A DNA stretch of 36,747 nt from an uncultured beta proteobacterium. GTDB lineage: Bacteria; Pseudomonadota; Gammaproteobacteria; Burkholderiales; Burkholderiaceae_C. The stretch is from contig CAIKLM010000049.1 in the NCBI GenBank assembly GCA_903828235.1, positions 1 through 36,747 on the forward strand. Reading direction: 5' to 3'. The notes under the pieces are model-generated. The model saw only the letters and a list, made by a program, of their open reading frames with translations. It ran no database searches and was not told the DNA's origin. Below, one piece after another: positions 29,003 to 36,055 of this stretch (position 1 is its first letter; each line of letters begins with the position of its first letter). Position numbers and translations under genes: made by a program.

Positions 29003-30229
29003 TCAGGTGCGCCGGAACAGCAGCGTGGCGTTGGTGCCGCCGAAGGCGAAGGAGTTGCTGATGGCGGCCTCCAGCGCGGGCGCCTCGGCGCCGGCATCGG
29101 CCACCAGGCGCAGCCCCAGGGCGGGGTCGGGGACGGCGCCCGGCGCGTTGGGTGGCAGCTGCCGGCGGGCCACCGCCAGCACCGTGATCAGCGCCTCCAG
29201 CGCCCCGGCCGCCCCCAGCAGGTGGCCGTGCAGGGCCTTGGTGGAGCTGACCTGCAGGCCGTCGATCGCGTCGCCCCACAGGCCGCGCAGCGCCTCGGCC
29301 TCGACGGGATCGCCCACGCGCGTGGCCGTGCCGTGGGCGTTGCAGTAGCCCACCTCGGCCGGCGACAGGCCGGCCATGGCCAGCGCGGCGCGCAGCGCCC
29401 GCTGCTGGCCGGCGGCGTCGGGCTTGGTCAGGTGGGTGGCGTCGCAGCTCAGGCCCCAGCCGGCCAGGCGGGCATAGGCGGCGCGGCCGCGGGCCCGTGC
29501 GCGCTCGGCCGGCTCCAGCACCAGGCAGGCCGCGCCCTCGCCGAGCACGAAGCCGCTGCGGTCGGCCGCGAAGGGCCGGCACGCGCGGGCGGCGCTGTCG
29601 GCGTCGCCCGGGGTGAACGAGGCCAGCGTCTGCATGGCCTGCCAGGCCGACACCACGCCGGGCACCAGCAGCGCCTCGGTGCCGCCGGCGATGGCCACGT
29701 CGACCTCGCCGCGCTGCACGGCCTTGGCAGCCTCGGCGATGGCCACCGCCGACGACGCGCAGGCCACCGAGTAGGTCAGCACCGGCCCCAGCACCCGCTG
29801 GCGCATCGCGATGTGGCCGGCCGCCGCGTTGGACATGAAGGCCGGCACGGTGAGCGGCGGCACGCGGCCGCCGGCGGCCAGGCCCGCGCGGTAGGCCGCT
29901 TCCAGCGCGGTGGCGCCGCCCATGCCGCAGCCCACATAGACGCCGACGCGCTCGCGGTCGGTGTCGCCCAGGCCCCCGGCGTCGGCCAGCGCGAGCTCGG
30001 CCGCGGCCACCGCCAGCTGGCTGACGCGGTCGACGCCGGGCAGCTGCAGCTTGGTGAACCAGCGCGTCTCGTCGAAGGCCGCGGCCGCCACCGCCGCCGG
30101 CCGCGGCGTGTCGCCTGCAAACTCGCGCACCGCCGACCGACCGGCCATCAGGGCATCGAACAGGGCCTGCGGGTCGTCGCCATGGGGCGCGACGGCCCCC
30201 AGGCCGGAGACGACGACGTCGCGGTTCAC
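29003..30229 (-). CDS. Beta-ketoacyl-ACP synthase (FabF-like, aryl-polyene type)
   Basis: A condensing enzyme extending acyl chains on ACP, 408 aa. The Cys-His-His triad is intact: C157 in SVACASS, H299 in CNAHGT, H334 in KALHGHLLGAAGA. The C-terminus SNSFAFGGTNATLLF is typical. N-terminus VVVSGLGAVAPHGDDP. A GTG start overlaps the ACP stop (GTGA), so the two are coupled. With a chain-length-factor KS, halogenase-like, glycosyl- and acyltransferase genes nearby, an aryl-polyene role is more likely than primary fatty acid synthesis. Confidence 0.9.
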   Translation of the reverse strand: MNRDVVVSGLGAVAPHGDDPQALFDALMAGRSAVREFAGDTPRPAAVAAAAFDETRWFTKLQLPGVDRVSQLAVAAAELALADAGGLGDTDRERVGVYVGCGMGGATALEAAYRAGLAAGGRVPPLTVPAFMSNAAAGHIAMRQRVLGPVLTYSVACASSAVAIAEAAKAVQRGEVDVAIAGGTEALLVPGVVSAWQAMQTLASFTPGDADSAARACRPFAADRSGFVLGEGAACLVLEPAERARARGRAAYARLAGWGLSCDATHLTKPDAAGQQRALRAALAMAGLSPAEVGYCNAHGTATRVGDPVEAEALRGLWGDAIDGLQVSSTKALHGHLLGAAGALEALITVLAVARRQLPPNAPGAVPDPALGLRLVADAGAEAPALEAAISNSFAFGGTNATLLFRRT

Positions 30230-30471
30230 GCGGGGGTCTTGCGGGCCGCGACCAGACGGTCGACCGCGGCGGCCAGGTCAGCCAGGGTGTCGATGTTGGA
30301 GTTCTCGTCGGGCAGCGAGATGCCGTAGCGGTCCTCGATGGCGAACAGGAACTCGACCAGCGCGAGCGAGTCGATGCCGGTGGCGCGGATCGACGCGTGG
30401 GGATCGAGCTGCTCGGCCGTGACGCCGTACTTCTCGTGGATCAGGTCCTGCAGGTCCTTCAGGCAGCTCAT
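30226..30471 (-). CDS. Acyl carrier protein
   Basis: An 81-aa ACP. The phosphopantetheine site is S35 in TGIDSLALVEF (the more common DSL form is kept), followed by the acidic recognition helix II. It is not the housekeeping AcpP sequence, which reads GADSLDTVEL. Overlaps the ketosynthase start by four bases; a TATCAT box about 55 bases upstream might be its promoter. It probably carries the growing polyene for the coupled ketosynthase. Confidence 0.93.
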   Translation of the reverse strand: MSCLKDLQDLIHEKYGVTAEQLDPHASIRATGIDSLALVEFLFAIEDRYGISLPDENSNIDTLADLAAAVDRLVAARKTPA

Positions 30472-30544
30472 TGGGCTTCTTTCGGCGTCCAGGCCGGTGG
30501 CAGTCCTCCCTGCGCCGGCGCTATGTGCGGATGATAGCCGCCGC

Positions 30545-31243
30545 TCACTGCCCGGGCCTCCAGGCGATCCCAGGGCTCAGCCGGTGCGACAGGGCCGCGA
30601 ACAGCAGCCCCCAGCCCAGGCCGGCGACCACGTCGAGCACCACGTGCTGCCGCACCGCGACGGTGGACCAGACGATGGCCAGCAGCCACAGCAGGTTGAT
30701 CGCCCGCAGCGCGCCGGGTGCGCCCACGGCGCGCAGCAGCCGCTCCACCCAGGTGGCCGTGAACACCGCCGTGGCCACGTGCAGCGAGGGGCAGGCGTTG
30801 CCCGCGCCGTCGACGCCGGCCAGCAGCGCGAAGCCGGGCAGGCCGGCCATCTCGGGCGCGCGCGCGGGCACCTCGGTGGGCCAGGCGTGGAAGATCGCCA
30901 GCCCGCCGGCGCACAGCGCCGCGGCCCACAGCCCGTAGACGATCAGGTCGCGCCAGCGCAACAGAAGGCCGGGGGCGATGCCGACGTAGAACCACAGCGA
31001 GAAGTACGGCACGATGGCCCAGGGCTCGAACGGGATCCAGGTGTCCAGTGGCGTCAGCGGCATCGTCGTCACCGGATTCACCGGCTGGCGCAGCGTGTGG
31101 AAGTAGCCCTGGAAGAACAGCGCCACGAACACGCTGACGCTGACGACCTTGATGACGAGCCTGTCTGCCATGCGGTTGCCGAGCTCGGCGCGCCAGGGCG
31201 GGCTCGCGGCTTCGGGTGGGCGTGGCGCGGTGCGCGAGGGCAT
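30545..31243 (-). CDS. PAP2-family membrane protein (inositol-phosphoceramide synthase-like branch)
   Basis: A multi-spanning membrane protein of 232 aa with PAP2-type catalytic motifs: PSLH (in GNACPSLHVATAVF) and S-T-x5-H-x3-D (STVAVRQHVVLDVVAG). The Arg of the standard SR-x5-H-x3-D motif is Thr, and PSGH is PSLH, which marks the PAP2_3 branch, including aureobasidin-sensitivity-type phosphotransferases, rather than diacylglycerol-pyrophosphate phosphatases. Six helices are predicted. The substrate is likely a lipid phosphate. Its ATG lies 13 bases after a TATTAT box. Its association with ACP-KS suggests a role in lipid anchoring, but that is inference. Confidence 0.78.
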   Translation of the reverse strand: MPSRTAPRPPEAASPPWRAELGNRMADRLVIKVVSVSVFVALFFQGYFHTLRQPVNPVTTMPLTPLDTWIPFEPWAIVPYFSLWFYVGIAPGLLLRWRDLIVYGLWAAALCAGGLAIFHAWPTEVPARAPEMAGLPGFALLAGVDGAGNACPSLHVATAVFTATWVERLLRAVGAPGALRAINLLWLLAIVWSTVAVRQHVVLDVVAGLGWGLLFAALSHRLSPGIAWRPGQ

Positions 31244-31256
31244 GACGACGGCAGAG

Positions 31257-31262
31257 ATAATA
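31257..31262 (-). promoter_or_regulatory. -10-like TATTAT for the PAP2 gene
   Basis: TATTAT on the minus strand ends 13 bases before the ATG, predicting a leader of about seven bases. It is the closest match to TATAAT noticed in this part of the window. The -35 position reads GGAATC, a poor match. Confidence 0.4.
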
Positions 31263-31578
31263 GGGCAGCAGCGTGGCGGGATTCCACGCCGGAGTGCGTG
31301 CCGACCGGGCCCGATCTTTTCGCCTTACGGAGGCGCCCCTGCAGGCGCTGCCCAGTGCCCCGGCCGAGCCGGCGCCCCTTGATGCATGACGTCTCACCCG
31401 CACGACTTCACCCCGCACGCCCGGGCCGCTGGGCGGCCGGCAGGCCCCGGCCAAGCGCCGGCTCTTCGCGCCGCATGAAGCGCCCGACAGGTGCCGCGAG
31501 GCTGGTGGGCAGGGCCCGGGCGCTGCGCCGGCACCCGGCGCGCGGGCGAAGCCCAGCGCCGATGGGCGCGCGCCGCTG
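31263..31578 (+). other. 316-base region with probable degraded chorismatase N-terminus
   Basis: No intact gene. In the frame of the downstream remnant, about 31296-31386 reads as ADRARSFRLTEAPLQAL followed by Pro/Ala-rich residues and a stop (31387-31389), reminiscent of the N-terminus of FkbO/XanB2-type proteins. After the stop the same frame reads on without the family's usual first-domain sequence. The other frames are not protein-like. Confidence 0.3.
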
Positions 31579-31950
31579 ATGGACGCACTGCCGCTGCCGC
31601 CGCTGCAGGGCTCGCCGGTCATCGAGCAGCTGATCGACCCCGCCGACGCGGCCCGCCACGCCTACGGTGCGCTGTTCCATGCGCTCGAGGACAGCAGCCG
31701 CCCGCATCCGCTGCGCCCGTGGAACCACCTGCCGCGCATCAGCGCCCGCGGCGGCGGGCTCGCGCTGCGCTTCCTGGCCGGCACCGTGGCGCCGCGGCCG
31801 CTGGAGAACCCGCGCCAGGTGCCGGCCTGGCGTTGCTCCAGGCGGTTCGGGCCCCGCAGCCCCACCTTCTCGCGAGCGGCGCTGGCGCTGCTGGGGGATG
31901 GTCGTGTGGCGCTGTGGGTGTCGGGTATGGCGCCCGGAGGTCAGGCGTGA
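31579..31950 (+). pseudogene. Degraded FkbO/XanB2-type chorismatase (pteridine-dependent-deoxygenase-like) remnant
   Basis: A 123-codon frame made of separate conserved pieces of a normally about 330-residue chorismatase. PLPPLQGSPVIEQ looks like the first-domain segment. AARHAYGALFHALEDSSRPH-PLRPWNHLPRIS is the central helix and strand. FLAGTVAPRPLENPRQVPAWR...FGPRSPTFSRA and VALWVSG belong near the C-terminus. Between the pieces the family's GR-x-FN-x-GR segment and much of the first domain are missing, and the frame ends early after VSG where the family continues with VGH. In intact enzymes this fold converts chorismate to 3- or 4-hydroxybenzoate, the aryl starter of xanthomonadin-type polyenes. 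The stop overlaps the MipA GTG. In-frame deletions suggest loss of function; a small functional protein cannot be excluded. Confidence 0.6.
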
Positions 31951-32786
31951 GGGCCGCCTCGCTGGCCCTGCCGATGCTGCTGGCCGCGTCCGCGGTGTCC
32001 GCGGCGACGGCTGGCGATACACCCAGCCCCACGGTGGCCACCGAGCCCCTGTGGGAGGCCGGCCTCGGTGCGGCGGCGCTGAGCCTGCCGCTGTACCGCG
32101 GCAGCGACCGCCAGCGCCAGTGGCTGCTGCCGGTGCCCTACCTCGTCTACCGCGGCGACTTCCTGCGCGCCGACCGCGATGGCGCCCGTGCGCAGCTGGC
32201 GCGCCGCGGCCGCGTCGAGCTCGACCTCGGCTTCGGGGCCGGCCCGCCCACGCGCGACGAGCCCGGCGGCGCCCGCGAAGGCATGCCCGCCCTGCCGCCC
32301 ACGGTGGAACTGGGCCCGCGGCTGAACGTGCGGCTGGCCGAGGGCGCGCACTGGCGCGCCGATCTGCGCGTGCCGCTGCGGGCCGTGGTGGCGCTGCAGT
32401 CCTCGCCGCGCGTGCTGGGCTGGACGCTGGAGCCCACGGTGGGCGTCGACGTCGACTGGCAGGGCCTGCAGTTCGGTGCCCTGGTGGGCGCGGTGCGCGG
32501 CGACCGTCGCCTGCACCAGCACCTGTACGGCGTGACGGCGGCGCAGGCCCTGCCCGCGCGGCCGGCCTACGCCGCCCGCGCGGGCGACGCCGGCTGGCAG
32601 CTCACGCTGGGGGCGTCGCGGCGGGTGGGGCGGCTGTGGCTGGGCGCCTTCGTGCGCCACGACGTCGTCGGCGGCTCCATCGTCGACGACAGCCCGCTGG
32701 TGCGCGCGCGGCAGGGCACGGCCTTCGGCCTGGGTGCGAGCTGGGTGTTCGCGCGTTCGGCGGCCCAGGTGCCGGTGGCGCGTTGA
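31947..32786 (+). CDS. MipA/OmpV-family outer-membrane protein
   Basis: An outer-membrane beta-barrel of the MipA/OmpV family, 279 aa. Signal peptide MRAASLALPMLLAASAVSAATAG. The mature protein has alternating strands: WEAGLGAAALSLPLYRGSD, LLPVPYLVYRGDFLRADRDGARAQL, LGPRLNVRLAEG, LRVPLRAVVAL, and closes with GLGASWVFARS; the strand before it (LWLGAFVRHDVVGGSIVDDSPLV) is a MipA hallmark. The start is GTG 31947, overlapping the remnant's stop. First intact gene of a plus-strand set with the acyltransferase and glycosyltransferase; function in pigment export or placement is a guess. Confidence 0.8.
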   Translation: MRAASLALPMLLAASAVSAATAGDTPSPTVATEPLWEAGLGAAALSLPLYRGSDRQRQWLLPVPYLVYRGDFLRADRDGARAQLARRGRVELDLGFGAGPPTRDEPGGAREGMPALPPTVELGPRLNVRLAEGAHWRADLRVPLRAVVALQSSPRVLGWTLEPTVGVDVDWQGLQFGALVGAVRGDRRLHQHLYGVTAAQALPARPAYAARAGDAGWQLTLGASRRVGRLWLGAFVRHDVVGGSIVDDSPLVRARQGTAFGLGASWVFARSAAQVPVAR

Positions 32787-32794
32787 GGGCGGGC

Positions 32795-33553
32795 GTGGCC
32801 ACCTCGACCGCATGGCTCGCGCCGCTGCGCCTGCTGCAGTGGCTGGCGCTGCTGGCGATGCTGGCGATGCTGGGCCTGGGCTCGCTGCTCTGGAACGGCG
32901 TGGCCCTGCTGCTGTACGCGCTGCTGCCGCGCGAGCGCGGGCTTCAGGTGGGCCGCGCGGCCATCGCCTACGGCTACCGGCTGTTCTGGTGGGCGGCCAA
33001 GGCGGTGCGCATGATGCGGCTGGACACGCGCGCCGTCGACGCGCTGCGCGACGAGCCCGGGCTCATCATCGTGGCCAACCACCCGAGCATGGTCGATGCC
33101 CCGCTGCTGGTGGCGCGGCTGCCGCGGGCAGCTTGCATCATGAAGGCCAGCCTGATGCGCAACCCCTTCCTGGCCCCCGGCGCGCGGCTGGCGCGCTACA
33201 TCCGCAACGACACGCCGCGCGGCCTGGTGCGCCACGCCGTGGCCGACCTGAAGCGCGGCGGCCAGCTCGTGATGTTCCCCGAGGGCACGCGCACCGAGGG
33301 CGGCCCGCTGAACCCGCTGCGGCCGGGCTTCACGGCCATCGCGCAGCGCGCTGGTGCGCCCATCCAGACGCTGTTCATCGACACCACCTCGCCCTACCTG
33401 TGCAAGGGCTGGCCGCTGTGGCGGCTGCCGCCGCTGCCCGTCGAGTTCTCGGTGCGGCTGGGCCGCCGCTTCGAGCCGCCGGCCGACGCCGAGGCGCTGC
33501 GCGCCGAGATCGAGGCCTACCTGCGCGCGGGCGTGCGCACGCCATCGCCATGA
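32795..33553 (+). CDS. PlsC-like 1-acylglycerol-3-phosphate acyltransferase
   Basis: A membrane-bound acyltransferase, 252 aa. N-terminal hydrophobic helix (LLQWLALLAMLAMLGLGSLLW), then the catalytic HX4D as NHPSMVD (H96, D101), the substrate block FPEGTRT (161-167), and PLNPLRPGFTAIA. GTG 32795 with GAGGG in front is better placed than the TTG at 32783 that overlaps the MipA stop. The family includes lysophosphatidate acyltransferases and related enzymes in aryl-polyene loci, where one is thought to transfer the polyene to a lipid. The 3' end overlaps the glycosyltransferase start (ATGA). Confidence 0.9.
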   Translation: MATSTAWLAPLRLLQWLALLAMLAMLGLGSLLWNGVALLLYALLPRERGLQVGRAAIAYGYRLFWWAAKAVRMMRLDTRAVDALRDEPGLIIVANHPSMVDAPLLVARLPRAACIMKASLMRNPFLAPGARLARYIRNDTPRGLVRHAVADLKRGGQLVMFPEGTRTEGGPLNPLRPGFTAIAQRAGAPIQTLFIDTTSPYLCKGWPLWRLPPLPVEFSVRLGRRFEPPADAEALRAEIEAYLRAGVRTPSP

Positions 33554-34338
33554 CCTCGCCGCCGCCCGCCGCCAGCCGCACCCACCTGGTGCTGATCCCC
33601 AGCTACAACACCGGCGAGCAGGTGTACGCCACGGTGCGCGCGGCGCGCGCGCAGTGGGCGCCGGTGTGGGTGGTGGTCGACGGCAGCACCGACGGCACGG
33701 CCGCGGGCCTGCAGGCCCTGGCCGCGGCCGACCCGCTGCTGCGCGTGGAGGTGCTGGCGCAGAACCAGGGCAAGGGCGCGGCCGTGCTGCACGGCCTGCA
33801 GCGGGCCGATGCCGCCGGCTTCACGCACGTGCTGGCGATGGACAGCGACGGCCAGCACCCGGCCGAACTCATCGGCGAGTTCATGCGCCGCTCGCAGCAG
33901 CGGCCCGAGGCCATGGTGCTGGGCCGGCCGGTGTTCGATGCCAGCGCGCCGTTGCTGCGGGTGCGCGGCCGGCGCGTCTCGAACGCCTGGACCAACCTCG
34001 AGACGCTGGGCGCCGGCGTGGGCGACTCGCTGTTCGGCTTCCGCGTCTACCCGGTGCGCGCACTGATCGCGGTGATGCGCGGCCAGCGCTGGATGCGGCG
34101 CTTCGACTTCGACACCGAGGCCGTGGTGCGCCTGGCCTGGCGCGGCCTGAAGCCGCTGAACGTGGACGCCCCCGTGAAGTACCTGCGCGCCGACGAAGGC
34201 GGCGTCTCGCACTTCCGCTACGGCCGCGACAACCTGCTGCTCACGTGGATGCACACGCGGCTGATGTTCGGCTTCGCGCTGCGCCTGCCCGCGCTGCTGT
34301 GGCGGCGCTGGCGGCGGCTGCCGCCGTTCCAGCCCTGA
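33550..34338 (+). CDS. Family 2 glycosyltransferase (polyprenyl-mannosyltransferase-like)
   Basis: A GT-A fold inverting glycosyltransferase, 262 aa. HLVLIPSYNTGEQV opens the nucleotide-binding domain; VVVDGSTDGTA binds the nucleotide; the metal-binding DXD is D98-S-D100 in LAMDSDGQHP; a QNQGKGAAVLHGL loop follows the Dpm/DPG-synthase pattern. The C-terminal half has RFDFDTEAVVRLAWRG (acceptor-site acidic region). There is no membrane helix, unlike ArnC-type enzymes, only a basic C-terminal tail RRWRRL. Sugar and acceptor unknown. Converges on the halogenase-like gene with an eight-base gap. Confidence 0.9.
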   Translation: MTSPPPAASRTHLVLIPSYNTGEQVYATVRAARAQWAPVWVVVDGSTDGTAAGLQALAAADPLLRVEVLAQNQGKGAAVLHGLQRADAAGFTHVLAMDSDGQHPAELIGEFMRRSQQRPEAMVLGRPVFDASAPLLRVRGRRVSNAWTNLETLGAGVGDSLFGFRVYPVRALIAVMRGQRWMRRFDFDTEAVVRLAWRGLKPLNVDAPVKYLRADEGGVSHFRYGRDNLLLTWMHTRLMFGFALRLPALLWRRWRRLPPFQP

Positions 34339-34346
34339 GCGAGGAC

Positions 34347-35999
34347 TCAGACTGCCTCGGCCAGCGCCTCCGCGCGCGGGAACAGCAGCGGCTCGCCGGC
34401 GTCGGCCCAGCACTCGGCCGGCACCAGCGCGCGCAGCGCCGAGACGTCCAGCGCCGGGTGGTCGGCGGTGGCCCGCTGTGCCAGCTGCACCGCCAGGCGC
34501 TGCAGCTGCCGCTCGGCCTGGCGGATGCGCGCGCGGAAGGCGGCGTCGTCGAGCGCGCCGTCGAGCAGGCTGCGGTTGAGCTCCACGAACCACGGCACCG
34601 AGGCCTGGTCCAGCATCACCGGCGGGTTGCGGCGCGCGCTGACGCCGCCCCAGTCGTTCAGCAGCTTCTGCACCGCCAGGTTGAGCTTCTGGCACGACAG
34701 CAGCGCGTCGCGCAGGTGGCCCATCGAGTCGATGTCGGCCAGGCGCTGCTGGCAGAACAGCTGGGCCAGCACGCTCCAGTAGTAGGTGTAGTCCCAGATC
34801 ACCTTGTTCGGCAGCACCTCGGGGTCGCCGAACAGCCCGTACTGGTCGACGTACAGCGCCAACGTGCTGTCGTAGAAGCTCTTGAAGATCTGCTCGTAGA
34901 CCTGCGTGTGGGCGCGCAGCCGCAGGCCGGCGCGGTCGCGCGCGACGAGCTCGGTGATGTAGGTGTTGCCGATGGCGATGAAGTCGCTGCCCGGCGAGTA
35001 GAACGGGTCGAGGAAGCGCCCGGCCTCGCCCGCCAGCGCCCAGCGGTGCTCGCTGAACACCTGGCGGCAGTCGTGGCTGAAGCGGCGGAAGAAGGCGAAG
35101 TCCTGCAGCTTGCCGCGCTTGGGTTCGAGGTCGGCGTGCAGCGCCGGCTGGAACTCGGCCAGCCAGTCCATGGCCTTGTCGAAGGTGTTCATGCGCTCCA
35201 GCGGGTGGTAGCGCGGGTCGGCCACGATGCCCACCGAGTGCGAGCCCGAGGCCAGCGGGATCAGCCACACCCAGTAGCCGGCGCCCACCAGGTGATTGGT
35301 CGACAGCCAGCGCGTGGGCGTGGCGCAGCGCGCGCGCCAGGCGGCATCGGCCACCGGCCACTGGTCGATGGCGATGTGCTCGCCGACGCGGAACCACACC
35401 GCGTGCGCCGCGTGCGCGTTGTCCTGCGCCAGGCCGAGCCGGCGCTTCACCAGGGCGGCGCGGCCGCTGGCGTCGATGAGCCAGCGCGCGCGCGCCGTCT
35501 GCACGGGCTCGCCCTCGCGCTGCCAGTGCACGGTGTGCGGGCTGCCGTCTTCGGTGAGCGTGAAGTCGCGGATGACGGCGCCGTCGACGAAGCGAATGCC
35601 GTGGCGCTGGCATTCCTGGCCGAGGAAGTTCTCGAACAGGCCGCGGTCGATCTGGAAGCTGCCGGTGGGCAGCGGCCGGCTGGCGCCGAGCTCGGTGACG
35701 CGCGAGAGGTCGCGCTCGCCCTCGCTGAAGAAGAAGCGGAAGCCGAACTTCTTGAGCTGGTCCTGCTCGAGGTGCCCGCGCAGGCCCAGCACGTCGGCGA
35801 AGTACAGCGCGCCGATCTCGACGCTGCTCTCGCCCACCTTGTGGCAGGCCGCGGGCACGGGGTGGCTGCGGCGCTCCAGCACCAGCACGTCGGCGTCGGG
35901 CAGGCGCTGGCGCAGCTGCAGCGCCAGCGTCAGGCCAGCCAGGCCGCCGCCCATGACGACGATCTCGTGCAGCGGGACTTCGGGGGCGGCTGGGGACAT
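34347..35999 (-). CDS. Flavin-dependent tryptophan-halogenase-like oxidoreductase
   Basis: An FAD enzyme of the halogenase group, 550 aa. FAD-binding GGGLAG (17-22) with VLVLER at the end of the fold; the active-site lysine motif is HKVGESS (K54), conserved in flavin-dependent halogenases; the family motif WxWxIP is W243-V-W245-L-I-P248; the second FAD site is GEAGRFLDPFYSPGSDF. These features fit halogenases (hypochlorous/hypobromous acid route), and xanthomonadin is brominated. Nonhalogenating relatives share the motifs, so activity and position of halogenation are inferred. ATG 35999 starts right before the FAD fold; the frame is open to 36575 inside the next gene. Confidence 0.85.
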   Translation of the reverse strand: MSPAAPEVPLHEIVVMGGGLAGLTLALQLRQRLPDADVLVLERRSHPVPAACHKVGESSVEIGALYFADVLGLRGHLEQDQLKKFGFRFFFSEGERDLSRVTELGASRPLPTGSFQIDRGLFENFLGQECQRHGIRFVDGAVIRDFTLTEDGSPHTVHWQREGEPVQTARARWLIDASGRAALVKRRLGLAQDNAHAAHAVWFRVGEHIAIDQWPVADAAWRARCATPTRWLSTNHLVGAGYWVWLIPLASGSHSVGIVADPRYHPLERMNTFDKAMDWLAEFQPALHADLEPKRGKLQDFAFFRRFSHDCRQVFSEHRWALAGEAGRFLDPFYSPGSDFIAIGNTYITELVARDRAGLRLRAHTQVYEQIFKSFYDSTLALYVDQYGLFGDPEVLPNKVIWDYTYYWSVLAQLFCQQRLADIDSMGHLRDALLSCQKLNLAVQKLLNDWGGVSARRNPPVMLDQASVPWFVELNRSLLDGALDDAAFRARIRQAERQLQRLAVQLAQRATADHPALDVSALRALVPAECWADAGEPLLFPRAEALAEAV

Positions 36000-36055
36000 C
36001 GGGCTCTCCGAGGGTGACCGGTGGGAACGCCGGGGATTGTCCACGCCGGCGCCGC

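Noticed and set aside
31379..31579. Small plus-strand ORF reading MHDVSPARLHPARPG and onward
   Set aside because: Arg/Pro/Ala-rich in the wrong frame for the chorismatase remnant, no ribosome site, no conserved character.
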